NCBI RefSeq assembly: GCF_028649435.1
Contig: NZ_JAQSIN010000002.1
Direction: 5' to 3' (one strand)
Length of the DNA: 64,000 nt
From: Curvibacter microcysteis
GTDB taxonomy: Bacteria > Pseudomonadota > Gammaproteobacteria > Burkholderiales > Burkholderiaceae_C
Positions 17,405 through 26,281 of this stretch are shown piece by piece. A program made the position numbers and the translations under genes. Positions within the stretch are counted from its first letter, which is position 1. The number at the start of each line of letters is the position of its first letter. The notes under the pieces are model-generated. The model saw only the letters and a list, made by a program, of their open reading frames with translations, did not search any database and was not told the origin of the DNA.

Positions 17405-18115
17405 TCACGCCGCCGCGCCGATGCGCAGGCTGATGGCGCCCACGCCCGCGACATGGCCTTCGATGTGGTCGCCCGGCAGCACGGCGCCCACACCTTCGGG
17501 GGTGCCGGTGTAGATCAGGTCGCCCGGCTGCAGGTGGTAGAACTGGGACAGGTCGGCAATGATTTCGCGGATGTCCCAGATCAGCTTGTCGACATCCGAC
17601 TTTTGCTTGGTCTCGCCGTTGACGCTGAGGGCGATCTCGCCCTGGTCCAGCACCTGGCCAGGCAGCGGCACGATGGTGCCGCAGACCGAGGACTGTTCCA
17701 CGTCCTTGCCCAAGTCCCACGGCCGGCCTTTGTCGCGGGCCACCAGTTGCAGGTCGCGGCGGGTCATGTCCAGGCCCGGCGCGTAGCCGTAGATCAGCTC
17801 GTGCGCGTCCTTGGCGCGGACCCGGAAGCCGGGCTGGCCGATGGCCAGCACCAGCTCCATTTCAAAGTGGAAGTTGGCGGTGCCGGGCGGGTAGGCCACG
17901 GTGGCGCCGCTTTCCACCAGGGTTTGGGGGGCCTTGGTGAAGTAGAAGGGGCGCTCCACCGATTTGTCGACCGGCTTGCCCATCTCGACGGCGTGGGCGT
18001 GGTAGTTGCGGCCCACGAAGAACAGGCGGTTGATGGGCAGGCGCTGGCTCAGGCCTTGCACGGGCAGGGACTGAACAGCAGGTGGGTTCCAGAGGTAGGC
18101 AGGTGGGTTGCTCAT
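17405..18115 (-). CDS. nagK: Fumarylpyruvate hydrolase (FAH family)
   Basis: A 236-residue fumarylacetoacetate-hydrolase-fold enzyme. FFVGRNYHAHAVEMG marks the substrate side, and the metal ligands are in FHFEMELVLAIG and the following Asp region (GYAPGLDMTRRD). YTGTPEGVGAVLPGD is the conserved C-terminal block. In the gentisate pathway it splits fumarylpyruvate to fumarate and pyruvate. The neighbours (dioxygenase upstream, isomerase downstream) decide this substrate within a broad family. Confidence 0.88.
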   Translation of the reverse strand: MSNPPAYLWNPPAVQSLPVQGLSQRLPINRLFFVGRNYHAHAVEMGKPVDKSVERPFYFTKAPQTLVESGATVAYPPGTANFHFEMELVLAIGQPGFRVRAKDAHELIYGYAPGLDMTRRDLQLVARDKGRPWDLGKDVEQSSVCGTIVPLPGQVLDQGEIALSVNGETKQKSDVDKLIWDIREIIADLSQFYHLQPGDLIYTGTPEGVGAVLPGDHIEGHVAGVGAISLRIGAAA

Positions 18116-18163
18116 GGGGTCAATCAGGGGTGGGTTGGGTCAGTCAGGCGCTGTGAAAGGCGT

Positions 18164-19198
18164 TCAGCGTGTTTCATAAACGCCCAGCTTGCGGTGCAGC
18201 GGGGATTCATCGGCAATGAAGACAAAGGCGGGTGCCGTGGCCGAGGCATTGAGCAGGGTGATGGGCGTGTAGCCCGGGGCGCAGCAGGTGTCGGCTTCGG
18301 CCAGGTCAAAACGCTGCTCTTCGACACGGACCTGGGCGCCGCCCTCGATCACATGGAAAACGCTGGCGGGCGAGCGCGCCGGCAGGTTCAGGGTCTGGCC
18401 GGGGCGCAGCATCAGCGCGTAAAAGCCCAGGATGTTCTCGGCGTCGACGCCGGTGGCGGGGTTGGTGTAGGTCAGTTGCACGCACTCCAGCGCGGCTGGG
18501 TCTTCGGCCAGGGCCAGCAGGGCGGCACGGGCTTCCACCCAGGGGTAGCGCAGCATGGGGTAGGCCTTGCGGGTGCGCTCAAACACCGGGGTGGGCAGCA
18601 GGCCACCGCGGGCGTGGGTCCGGTCGCCGCTGCCGGGCTGCACGGTTTGACGCGGCCCGTCCACGTGGTAAGAGGCCTCCATGTAGTGCACCAGGGGCAG
18701 GTCCAGCACATCGAGCCAGACCACGGGTTCGCTGCCGTCATGGCCATGCTCGTGCCACAGGCCGGTGGGGGTCAGGATCAGGTCGCCCCGGCTCATGGGG
18801 CATTTCTCGCCGTCCACCGTGGTGTAGGCGCCTTCGCCCTCGACGATCATGCGCACCGCGTTGGGGGTGTGCCGGTGCGAGGGCGCCCATTCGCCGGGCA
18901 ACAGCAGCTGCATGCCCAGGTAGATGGCGGCGCTGGCCTGCATTTTTTCAAGGCCATGGCCCGGGTTGGCCAGCACCAGCACGCGGCGCTCGGCCTTCTC
19001 GATCGGGGTCAGGGTGCCGGCTTGCATGAGCAAGGGGCGCAGCGCCTGGTAGGACCAGGCGGTGGCCCGGGTGTTGGGCCGTGGCTTGCCCGGGGGCAGC
19101 ACCGCGCGCAGGCTGGGCCACAGGGGCACGAGGTTTTGCGCTTTCAGCGCATCGCGGTAGTCCTGGGGCAGGTCTTCCAGGCGGCCAAGTTCGTTCAT
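18164..19198 (-). CDS. nagI: Gentisate 1,2-dioxygenase
   Basis: A 344-residue bicupin Fe(II) dioxygenase that opens the gentisate ring to maleylpyruvate. The first cupin carries the metal ligands in HRHTPNAVRMIVEGEGAYT and GLWHEHGHDG, with DVLDLPLVHYMEASYHV following, typical of gentisate dioxygenases. It lies 10 bases after the hydroxylase gene and 48 bases before the hydrolase. Length agrees with the family. Confidence 0.92.
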   Translation of the reverse strand: MNELGRLEDLPQDYRDALKAQNLVPLWPSLRAVLPPGKPRPNTRATAWSYQALRPLLMQAGTLTPIEKAERRVLVLANPGHGLEKMQASAAIYLGMQLLLPGEWAPSHRHTPNAVRMIVEGEGAYTTVDGEKCPMSRGDLILTPTGLWHEHGHDGSEPVVWLDVLDLPLVHYMEASYHVDGPRQTVQPGSGDRTHARGGLLPTPVFERTRKAYPMLRYPWVEARAALLALAEDPAALECVQLTYTNPATGVDAENILGFYALMLRPGQTLNLPARSPASVFHVIEGGAQVRVEEQRFDLAEADTCCAPGYTPITLLNASATAPAFVFIADESPLHRKLGVYETR

Positions 19199-19208
19199 GT
19201 TGCTGTCC

Positions 19209-20411
19209 TTATGCGCTCAAGCAGTTGCTGACATTCCAGCCGTACAGCCATTCCATGGCGTCGTAAAAACGCTCCGGGCTGCGGCCCTTCCACAAGTCGT
19301 TGCGGACCAGGCGCTCCACGCCCTTGGCGTGGTAGAGGCGGCCCATCTCCCGGCCGGACAGCACGATGCGCGCCGTGCGCGGGATGCGCGAGCGCTCGTA
19401 CTGGGCAAAGGCCTGGGTGAAGTCGTTGCCATGGGCCCGCAGCGCCTCGCCCAGCGTGACCGCGTCTTCCAGGGCCATGCAGGCGCCCTGGGCCATGTAC
19501 TGGGTGGTGGGGTGGGCGGCGTCGCCCAGCAGGGTGGCGCGGCCGAAGCTCCACTGGGCCACCGGTTCGCGGTCGGCCGTGGCCCAGCGGCGCCAGGTCT
19601 TGGGCAGGTCGATCAGCTGGCGGGCTTTGGGGCAGATGCCCTGGAAGTAGCTCTGCACCTCTTCTTTGCTGCCGTCGGTGACGCCCCACTCTTCGGCTTG
19701 GCGGCTGTGGAAGGTGACCACCACGTTGTACTGCTCGCCGCCGCGCAGCGGGTAGTGCACCAGGTGGCAGTTGGGGCCCACCCAGATGCTGGCCGCGTTC
19801 CACTGCAAATCGGGTGGGAAATCAGCCTTGTCGACCACCGCGCGGTAGACCACATGGCCGGTGACGCGGGCGGGGTCGTTGATGTATTGCGCGCGCACCA
19901 CCGACTTGACGCCATCGGCCCCAATCAAGGCCACGCCCCGGTGGGCCTGGCCCTGCTGGTCGTGCACGGTGACGCCGTGCGCGTCTTGTTCAATGCGGGT
20001 GACGCGGGTGGAGGTGAGGAACTCCACCTGGCCGGTCTCTTTCACCCCCTCCAGCAAGGCGTTGTGAACGTCGACCCGGTGGATCACCGCGTAGGGGTTG
20101 CCAAAGCGCTGGCGGAAGGCTTCGCCGGTGGGGATTTTGCCGACCTGGTACTCGTCCAGCGCGTCGTGCATGACCATGTAGTCGGTGAAGACGGCCCGGC
20201 TGCGCGCTTTGTCGCCCACGCCCAGGGCATCAAAGGCGTGAAAGGCGTTGGGGCCCAGCTGGATGCCGGCGCCGATCTCGCCCAATTCGGCGGCCTGCTC
20301 CAGCACCTTGACGGCAAAGCCCTGGCGCACCAGCGACAAGGCCACGGCCAGGCCGCCAATGCCGCCACCGGCCACGATCACGGGGAGGGACGAACTTGGG
20401 TGGGGGCTCAT
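19209..20411 (-). CDS. 3-hydroxybenzoate 6-monooxygenase (FAD)
   Basis: A 400-residue class A flavoprotein monooxygenase. Motifs in order: N-terminal VAGGGIGGLAVALSL (FAD ADP part), central IGADGVKSVVR (DG motif), and GRATLLGDAAHPTTQYMAQG (FAD ribityl GD motif). Being first gene of a gentisate operon, it should hydroxylate 3-hydroxybenzoate at C6 to give gentisate with NADH. Single-component salicylate hydroxylases are relatives but yield catechol, which would not fit the downstream enzymes. The open frame extends 36 codons upstream into the regulatory gap; the ATG at 20411 has AAAGGA upstream. Confidence 0.86.
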   Translation of the reverse strand: MSPHPSSSLPVIVAGGGIGGLAVALSLVRQGFAVKVLEQAAELGEIGAGIQLGPNAFHAFDALGVGDKARSRAVFTDYMVMHDALDEYQVGKIPTGEAFRQRFGNPYAVIHRVDVHNALLEGVKETGQVEFLTSTRVTRIEQDAHGVTVHDQQGQAHRGVALIGADGVKSVVRAQYINDPARVTGHVVYRAVVDKADFPPDLQWNAASIWVGPNCHLVHYPLRGGEQYNVVVTFHSRQAEEWGVTDGSKEEVQSYFQGICPKARQLIDLPKTWRRWATADREPVAQWSFGRATLLGDAAHPTTQYMAQGACMALEDAVTLGEALRAHGNDFTQAFAQYERSRIPRTARIVLSGREMGRLYHAKGVERLVRNDLWKGRSPERFYDAMEWLYGWNVSNCLSA

Positions 20412-20457
20412 GGGCAGGGTCCTTTCAGGTCGGGGGGTCTCAGTTGCATCGGCCGTG

Positions 20458-20498
20458 TGCTGATCAACAGTATGCTGACGATAGTCTAGTTTAGAATC
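20458..20498. promoter_or_regulatory. Candidate MarR operator in the gentisate divergent promoter region
   Basis: The 152-base gap between the divergent hydroxylase and MarR genes contains the inverted repeat TCTA-GTT-TAGA at 20485-20495 and a direct repeat of TGCTGA (20458-20463 and 20473-20478). TAGAAT at 20493-20498 overlaps the repeat and could be a -10 element for the MarR gene, which would allow autorepression. Assignment rests on position and symmetry only. Confidence 0.4.
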
Positions 20499-20563
20499 AA
20501 AAACCGCACCCTCGTACAAACCCTTGGGCCCTCCGTGGCCCCCTCTTCGACCCTTGTCTGCCT

Positions 20564-21058
20564 ATGTCCTCCCCTGATCCGAGCACGGCCCCGACGCTGG
20601 AAGACTTGCCTGGTTTTCACATCCGGCGCTTGCAGCAGATCGCGGTGGCGGTGTTTCTGGAAGAGACCCAGGCCCATGGTGTGACGCCCGTGCAGTACGC
20701 GGCCCTGGCCGCGGTGCAGCGCCAGCCCGGCATTGACCAGCGCACGCTGGCGCGCACGATTGGCTTTGATACCTCCACCATTGGCAGCGTGATCGACCGT
20801 CTGGAAGCACGGGGCTGGATGTTGCGCAACGCCTCGGCCAGTGACCGCCGGGTGCGCTTGCTCACCTTGACCGCGGAAGGCGAGGCTTTGTTGAATGCCG
20901 TGCAGCCCGGCATGCTGCGGGCCCAAGCGCGCATGTTGGAGCCCTTGCCCGAGGCTCAACGGGCGGATTTCATGGCCATGCTGCGCGTGCTGGTCGATGG
21001 CAACAACGAATTCAGCCGCGCGCCCAGTGCGCCGCTGTCAGGGCGCGGCAGCGACTGA
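20564..21058 (+). CDS. MarR-family regulator of the gentisate operon
   Basis: A 164-residue winged helix regulator. The DNA-recognition part is LARTIGFDTSTIGSVIDRLEARGW followed by the wing SASDRRVRLLTLTAEG, standard for MarR proteins that release DNA on binding an aromatic acid. It is divergent from the 3-hydroxybenzoate/gentisate operon. From memory, a MarR-type regulator also controls a gentisate cluster in Polaromonas naphthalenivorans, a relative, which agrees with this layout. Ligand (3-hydroxybenzoate or gentisate) is inferred. Confidence 0.85.
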   Translation: MSSPDPSTAPTLEDLPGFHIRRLQQIAVAVFLEETQAHGVTPVQYAALAAVQRQPGIDQRTLARTIGFDTSTIGSVIDRLEARGWMLRNASASDRRVRLLTLTAEGEALLNAVQPGMLRAQARMLEPLPEAQRADFMAMLRVLVDGNNEFSRAPSAPLSGRGSD

Positions 21059-21145
21059 GCCAGGGCCTCTGACCCGGCGCCGCCTCGGCTGGGAGGCACA
21101 GGCCACCCAGGTCGGGGGCCGGACACCCCAGGCCCGGCGGTGGAC

Positions 21146-22246
21146 TCAGGCGCCGTACACCGGCTCGCCCAGGTTCAGCATCAAGCGGTTGGCCCAGGCA
21201 AAAATGGCCACGGCATGGATCAGGTCCAGCACTTCCAGGTCGTTCAAGCCGGCGCTGCGAACGGCCTGCAGCTCGGCGGGGCCAAAGGCGGCCGGGTCCC
21301 GGGTCAGTGCGATGGACAGCTGCACGATGGCGCGCTCGCGGGCATTGGTACCCGCCCCTTCAGGTGCTTCAAACACCTGAGCGATCACGTCATTGCGCTT
21401 GGTCAGCTGCTCAAAGCGCTGCGCATGCACCGAGGCGCAGTACACGCAGCCGTTGACGCGCGACACCACGGCGCTGGCCAGTTCGCGCTCGGCGCGCGAC
21501 AGGCCGCCGGGCGCGTACATGATGGCGTTGAACACGGTGGAGCGCTCCTGCAGGATGCGCGGCTGCTGGGTCAGCAGCAGGTAGTAGTCCGAACTGCGCG
21601 CCTTGGGGTGGCTGGTGTCCAGCACCGCCAACTGCTCGGGCGTGGCCTGGGCCAGGTCCAGCACCGGCAGCCAGGCCTTCCAGCCCAGGGTGGCGCTGGT
21701 GAAGCCTTTGATGTTCAGCGGCTCGCCCGGGGCTGGCAAGTTGGCCGGGTGCACAAAGGGCGCGGCCTCATCGCCGGCAGGGGCCACGGCAGTGGCCCCC
21801 AGGGCCTGGATGGCCTGCAAACCCGCCAACACCCGAACTTGGTAGCTCACATACGCAATCAACTGCGCCAGGGCCACGCTGGCTTCGGTGCTGAAGCCCG
21901 CTTCAGGCAGGCGCAGCAGGGCGGCACGGTCGCCGGCCACCGGGTCCACGGTCAGGGTGTGGGCAAAGGCCCGGGCGGCGGCCAGGCGGCCCGAGTCCTG
22001 CACGGGACCATGCTCGCGCAAAGCCTGGGCGTAGTGGGCGCTCAGCGCGTTCACCCCCACGGTCTGGGCCATGGACAGGGCCACGTGCAGGCGTTCGCCC
22101 AGGCTCAGGCCGGCCAGGGCCGGGTCGAACAAGGCGGCATGGCTGCCCTGGGTGGCGGCCACCACCTTGTCGCGCTGGCGGCGGGTGGCGTAGAGGGCGT
22201 CGGCGGGGGCCAGGGGCACCAGGGTGTCGATCAGGTCTGTGCTCAT
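21146..22246 (-). CDS. Twin carboxymuconolactone-decarboxylase-like (AhpD-fold) protein
   Basis: A 366-residue protein with two tandem CMD/AhpD-like halves. The C-terminal half keeps the AhpD redox centre, Cys267-x-x-Cys270 with His274 (VNGCVYCASVH), while the N-terminal half (about 45-145) has no CxxC. This resembles the Avi_7169 and Avi_7170 CMD families joined in one chain, which are known to sit beside peptide-type ABC transporters. Peroxidase or disulfide-reductase chemistry is possible; the true substrate is unknown. It is the last gene of the LysR-flavoprotein-transporter operon, 9 bases after the BAAT gene. Confidence 0.75.
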   Translation of the reverse strand: MSTDLIDTLVPLAPADALYATRRQRDKVVAATQGSHAALFDPALAGLSLGERLHVALSMAQTVGVNALSAHYAQALREHGPVQDSGRLAAARAFAHTLTVDPVAGDRAALLRLPEAGFSTEASVALAQLIAYVSYQVRVLAGLQAIQALGATAVAPAGDEAAPFVHPANLPAPGEPLNIKGFTSATLGWKAWLPVLDLAQATPEQLAVLDTSHPKARSSDYYLLLTQQPRILQERSTVFNAIMYAPGGLSRAERELASAVVSRVNGCVYCASVHAQRFEQLTKRNDVIAQVFEAPEGAGTNARERAIVQLSIALTRDPAAFGPAELQAVRSAGLNDLEVLDLIHAVAIFAWANRLMLNLGEPVYGA

Positions 22247-22255
22247 GGAAGTCTT

Positions 22256-23599
22256 TCAGTCAGAAGAAGGGAGAGCGGTCGCGGTCGCCGGGTGGGCGGC
22301 CACGGCCTGTTGCAGGAAGGTCAGCACCGCCGTCCAAGAGGCTTGATCGGCCTCGGCATTGGCCGCCGGGTGACCGCCGGTGGTGCTGAGCCTGCCTGAC
22401 ACCGGGTGGGCATAGGTCAGCTGGGTGGTGGGCACGGTGGGGAAGACGATGCTGTGGCCGGCCTCGGGCGCGTCCACCTGCTGCACCGGCCAGGGGTGTT
22501 GGTGGTGGGCCAGGCGGTCTACCACCATGCGGCTGTACAGGCTGGAGGGCCAGGAACCGTCATCCCCGGCGCTCAGCAGCAGCACCGGGCCCTGGATGCG
22601 CTCGACCCGGATGCGGGCACGCGCCACCGCCTCAGGGTCTTGCAGCGAGGTCAGCAAGGCGGCCGTGTGCCGGCGCGGCTCGGGTCCGTGGTCCCAAGGG
22701 GCCCAGGTGGCGCTGCGGTTGTCGGTCCAGATGTGGGGGATGGGCTGGCCTTGGTACAGCCAAGCCCAGCCTTCGCGGCCCAGGGCCGGGTCGCAGGCGT
22801 TTTGCGCGCAGTTGACCACGGCCGAGGGGACATAGCCGATCACAGCCGACACCCATTCGGGGAACAGCGAGCCCAGCAGCAGCACCAGCTCACCGCCGCG
22901 TGACTGGCCGCTGAGCGCGACAAAACCCCGCCAGGGTTGCAACTCGCGCCGCATCCAGTGCAGGGCGGTCTCAAAGTACTCCAGCGGGGTGTTGGAGATG
23001 TAGTCCGACAGCCCCGGCGCCTTGAAATAGCCCAGGGCCAGCGCGGTGTAGCCGTGCGAAGCGTAGAGCGCGCCGCGCGCCTCGTTGATGCCGCCGCCCG
23101 AGCCATTGAGCACCAGCACCGCGGGGTGCGGCCCGGGGCCGGCCGGCGTCCACAGGCTGCCCACCAGGCCGTGCTCGCGCACTTCTCGGCGTTGCACCCC
23201 GGGGCCCGCCAGGCGCTGCACCAGCGAGGCTTGGGCCAGCAGCTGATCGCCTCGGTACAGGCTCAGTTCCGTGCTCAGGGGCGCGCCGGGCTGGGCCGGG
23301 AAGACCTCGCGCGAGGCACCGGGCTGAACTGGCGCTTGGGCCCAGATCAGGCCCTGGGCCGACACCCCGGTGTAGGCCGGCGTGGGCTGGGCCAGCGGCG
23401 CGTCACGACTCAGGTCCACGCCCCCGTGGGCATCCGCCTGGAAGTGCGCTTCGGCCTGCCACCACACGCCCGGGCCACGCAGGGTGCGGCTTTGCAGGCG
23501 CACGGTCTCGCCGGGGCACAGGCCGCTGGCGCGGATCTGGCGCGGCACGTCGATCAGCGCATCGGCGGGGTCGACTTGAAGCATGGCGGTGGGGCTCAT
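22256..23599 (-). CDS. BAAT-type acyl-CoA thioesterase / acyltransferase
   Basis: A 447-residue protein with an N-terminal beta-sandwich thioesterase domain (about 10-135) and a C-terminal alpha/beta hydrolase domain, the layout of bile acid-CoA:amino acid N-acyltransferases and acyl-CoA thioesterases. The nucleophile elbow is GQSRGG with Ser233. The acid is likely in SAGDDGSWPS and the base His in EAGHSIVFP. Thioesterases of this family use Ser and amino-acid transferases use Cys, so hydrolysis is favoured. It lies 12 bases after the binding-protein gene. The acyl substrate is unknown. Confidence 0.8.
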   Translation of the reverse strand: MSPTAMLQVDPADALIDVPRQIRASGLCPGETVRLQSRTLRGPGVWWQAEAHFQADAHGGVDLSRDAPLAQPTPAYTGVSAQGLIWAQAPVQPGASREVFPAQPGAPLSTELSLYRGDQLLAQASLVQRLAGPGVQRREVREHGLVGSLWTPAGPGPHPAVLVLNGSGGGINEARGALYASHGYTALALGYFKAPGLSDYISNTPLEYFETALHWMRRELQPWRGFVALSGQSRGGELVLLLGSLFPEWVSAVIGYVPSAVVNCAQNACDPALGREGWAWLYQGQPIPHIWTDNRSATWAPWDHGPEPRRHTAALLTSLQDPEAVARARIRVERIQGPVLLLSAGDDGSWPSSLYSRMVVDRLAHHQHPWPVQQVDAPEAGHSIVFPTVPTTQLTYAHPVSGRLSTTGGHPAANAEADQASWTAVLTFLQQAVAAHPATATALPSSD

Positions 23600-23611
23600 G
23601 GCGCTGGGGCC

Positions 23612-25189
23612 TTACTTGGCCAGGCGGCTGACTTGCAGCGCCGTGGTGCGGTCGCTCAGCAGCGGCACGACCTTCAAGCCCTTCTTGGCGGCCCAGATGT
23701 TTTGGTAGTGGAACAGCGGGATGGCCCCCACATCGTCGGTGACCAGCTTGACCGAGTGGCGCAGCATGGCTTCACGGCGCTTGGCGTCGAACTCCACTGT
23801 GGCGGCGTCCAAGGCTTTGTCCACCGACTCGTTGCTGTAACGGCCCCAGTTGGACGCGCCCCGGCCGCGTTTGGGGTCGGCGCTGGCAAAGGCGTTGAGC
23901 AGGCCGTAGGCGGCCTCACCCGTGCCGTTGCCCCAGGCCAGCACGCTGACCGCGTACTCATTCTTGTTGGCCTTGCCGGCGTAGACCGTCCAGGGCACCA
24001 CCTCGACCTGGGTCTTGACGCCGATGCGGCTCCAGAACTGGGCCACGGCCTGGGCGCTCTCCGGCGCTTGCGGGTAGCGGTCGCCCGGCACGTGGATGCT
24101 GATCTTGAAGCCGTCCGGGAAGCCTGCTGCGGCGAGCAGCTTCTTGGCCTGTTCGGGGTCGTTCGGGATCTCCGGGACATCCGGGTTGAAGCCAAAGCTG
24201 CCCTTGGGCATCCATTGGTTGGCCACCGTCACCGTGCCTTGCAGGATGCGGTCGGCAATGGCTTTGCGGTTGATGGCCAGCGACAGGGCTTGGCGCACGC
24301 GCACATCTAGCAGCGGGTTCTGCGCCAGCGGTTTGCCCGCGTTGTCGGTGATGAATTCATTGGGCCCGGCGCGGAAGCTGGGCTGCACCAGCAGCACGCG
24401 CAGGCCCGGGTAGGTGTAGACGGCCACATTGGGGTTCTTGCGCAGCTTGTCGACGTCGGTGACGGCGACCTTGTCGATCACGTCCACGTCCCCGGCCAGC
24501 AAAGCGGCGGTGCGGGCCGCGCCGTTGTTGATGAAGCGGTAGCTGACCTTGTCCCAGGCCGGCTTGGGACCCCAGTACTGGGGGTTGCGCTCCATCACCG
24601 TGCGGTCGCCCGGGGTGTAGGACACCCATTTGTAGGGGCCCGTGCCCACCATGGCGCGGCCGGCGTTGTAGTCCTCGGTTTTGGACTTCTCACCGACATG
24701 CTTGCTGACCACGTACACCGACGCGATCTCCAGCGGCAGCATGGGGTTGGGCGTGTTGGTCTTGATCACCACCGTGTGGGCGTCGCGCGCGGTGACCGAC
24801 TCCACCGTGCGCAAGGCCCCGGTGTAAGAGGCCACGCTGCCCGGCACGTTGCGGGCGCGCTGGAAGGAAAACACGATGTCTTCCGCGGTGAAAGGCGTGC
24901 CGTCTTGCCACTTGATGTCGCTGCGCAGCTTGAACTCCCAAGTGCGGTCGTCCAGCGCCTTCCAACTGCTGGCCAGCGCTGGTTCGAGCTTGCCGCCGTC
25001 GCGCGAGTTGACGATGGAGTCCCAGAAATGCAGGGCCAGCGAGCGGTCACCGGCGTGGTTGTTGAGCTGCGGGTCCAGCGAGCTCAGCGGGTCGGCGAAG
25101 GCGATGGACAGGTTTTCGGCCTGGGCCAGGCCGCCAAAGGCTGCCAGCAGGCTGGCGGCCAGGGCCAGACGGTGGGTGGTGAAGTTCAT
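23612..25189 (-). CDS. ABC transporter extracellular solute-binding protein, family 5 (peptide type)
   Basis: A 525-residue periplasmic binding protein of the DppA/OppA group. The signal peptide runs to about residue 25 (LAAFGGLAQA). SLDPQLNNHAGDRSLALHFWDS and the WEFKLRSDIKWQDGTPFTAEDIVFS block are typical. It probably belongs to the subgroup linked with CMD-domain proteins (KPN_01854-like), judged by its neighbours. The start at 25189 gives a normal signal peptide; the open frame begins 11 codons earlier. A 51-base gap precedes it, so it may be expressed at a different level from the transporter genes. Confidence 0.87.
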   Translation of the reverse strand: MNFTTHRLALAASLLAAFGGLAQAENLSIAFADPLSSLDPQLNNHAGDRSLALHFWDSIVNSRDGGKLEPALASSWKALDDRTWEFKLRSDIKWQDGTPFTAEDIVFSFQRARNVPGSVASYTGALRTVESVTARDAHTVVIKTNTPNPMLPLEIASVYVVSKHVGEKSKTEDYNAGRAMVGTGPYKWVSYTPGDRTVMERNPQYWGPKPAWDKVSYRFINNGAARTAALLAGDVDVIDKVAVTDVDKLRKNPNVAVYTYPGLRVLLVQPSFRAGPNEFITDNAGKPLAQNPLLDVRVRQALSLAINRKAIADRILQGTVTVANQWMPKGSFGFNPDVPEIPNDPEQAKKLLAAAGFPDGFKISIHVPGDRYPQAPESAQAVAQFWSRIGVKTQVEVVPWTVYAGKANKNEYAVSVLAWGNGTGEAAYGLLNAFASADPKRGRGASNWGRYSNESVDKALDAATVEFDAKRREAMLRHSVKLVTDDVGAIPLFHYQNIWAAKKGLKVVPLLSDRTTALQVSRLAK

Positions 25190-25240
25190 GAAAGCCTCTC
25201 GGGTGGGCAGGGTGGTGATCATGGCAGCCGGGCGGGTGCC

Positions 25241-26281
25241 TCAGGTGCCGGGGTGCAGGTGGCAGGCCACAGCGTGCCGCACGGCGATGCCGCGCAGCGT
25301 GGGCGCTTCCTCGCGGCAGCGGGCCTGGGCCTGCGGGCAGCGCGGGTGGAAGTGGCAGCCCGAGGGCGGCGCCAGCGGGCTGGGGATTTCGCCTTGCAGG
25401 GCCGAAAAGCGCGTGCGGCGCTGGCCGATGCGCGGGATCTCGGCCAGCAGCGCCTGGGTGTAGGGGTGGGCAGGGTGGGCGAACAGCGCCTCGGCCGGCG
25501 CGCTCTCCACCACGCGGCCCAGGTACATCACCACCACGCGGTCGCACAGGTGGTGGATCACGCCCAGGTCGTGGCTGATGAACAGGTAGGCCAGGCCCAA
25601 CTGGTCGCGCAAGTCCATGAACAGGTTGAGGATTTGCGCCTGGATGGACACATCCAGCGCCGCCACGGCCTCGTCACACACCAGCATGGACGGCTGCACC
25701 GCCAGCGCCCGCGCAATGCCGATGCGTTGGCGCTGCCCGCCGCTGAACTGGTGCGGGTAGCGCTGGCGCAGGGCCGGGTCCAGGCCGGCACGTTGCAACT
25801 GGGCGCAGACGTAGTCGTCCTGGCCCGCGGCGTCGGTCAAGCCGTGCAGCAGGGGCGCTTCGCCCACGATGCGGGCCACGCGCAGGCGTGGATTCAGGCT
25901 GGCATTGGGGTCTTGGAACACCATCTGAACGCGCAGGCGGGCGGCCAGGCGCTCGGCGGGGGGCAGGGCCTCCAGTGGCTGGCCCAGCACCTGCACGCTG
26001 CCGCCGGTGGGGGTCAACAGGCCCGCCGCGATGCGGCCCAGGGTGGACTTGCCACAGCCGGATTCTCCGACCACGCCCACCACCTCGCCGGCTTGCACGC
26101 TCAGGTCCACGCCGTCCACCGCGCGGGTGATCGGGGCCGGGGCGGCCTGTCCCAGGCGCTGGATCTGGCGGCCCAGCCAGCCGCGCGGGGCGGTCAGGCC
26201 ATAGTGTTGTTGCACGCCGCGCAGTTCGACCAGGGGGGCCGAGGCGTTCAGCGGCGCTGTGGGTTGCAGGACGGCGCTCAT
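25241..26281 (-). CDS. Peptide-type ABC transporter ATPase, DppF/OppF-like
   Basis: A 346-residue ATPase. Walker A is GESGCGKSTLG, the signature is FSGGQRQRIGIARAL, and Walker B is LVCDEAVAALDVS. The C-terminal Cys-rich segment (SGCHFHPRCPQAQARC) is the oligopeptide/dipeptide ATPase tail that binds an iron-sulfur cluster in some members. Walker B has Ala-Val in place of the usual Pro-Thr/Ser after Glu. Its ATG overlaps the preceding ATPase stop by four bases. Confidence 0.88.
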   Translation of the reverse strand: MSAVLQPTAPLNASAPLVELRGVQQHYGLTAPRGWLGRQIQRLGQAAPAPITRAVDGVDLSVQAGEVVGVVGESGCGKSTLGRIAAGLLTPTGGSVQVLGQPLEALPPAERLAARLRVQMVFQDPNASLNPRLRVARIVGEAPLLHGLTDAAGQDDYVCAQLQRAGLDPALRQRYPHQFSGGQRQRIGIARALAVQPSMLVCDEAVAALDVSIQAQILNLFMDLRDQLGLAYLFISHDLGVIHHLCDRVVVMYLGRVVESAPAEALFAHPAHPYTQALLAEIPRIGQRRTRFSALQGEIPSPLAPPSGCHFHPRCPQAQARCREEAPTLRGIAVRHAVACHLHPGT

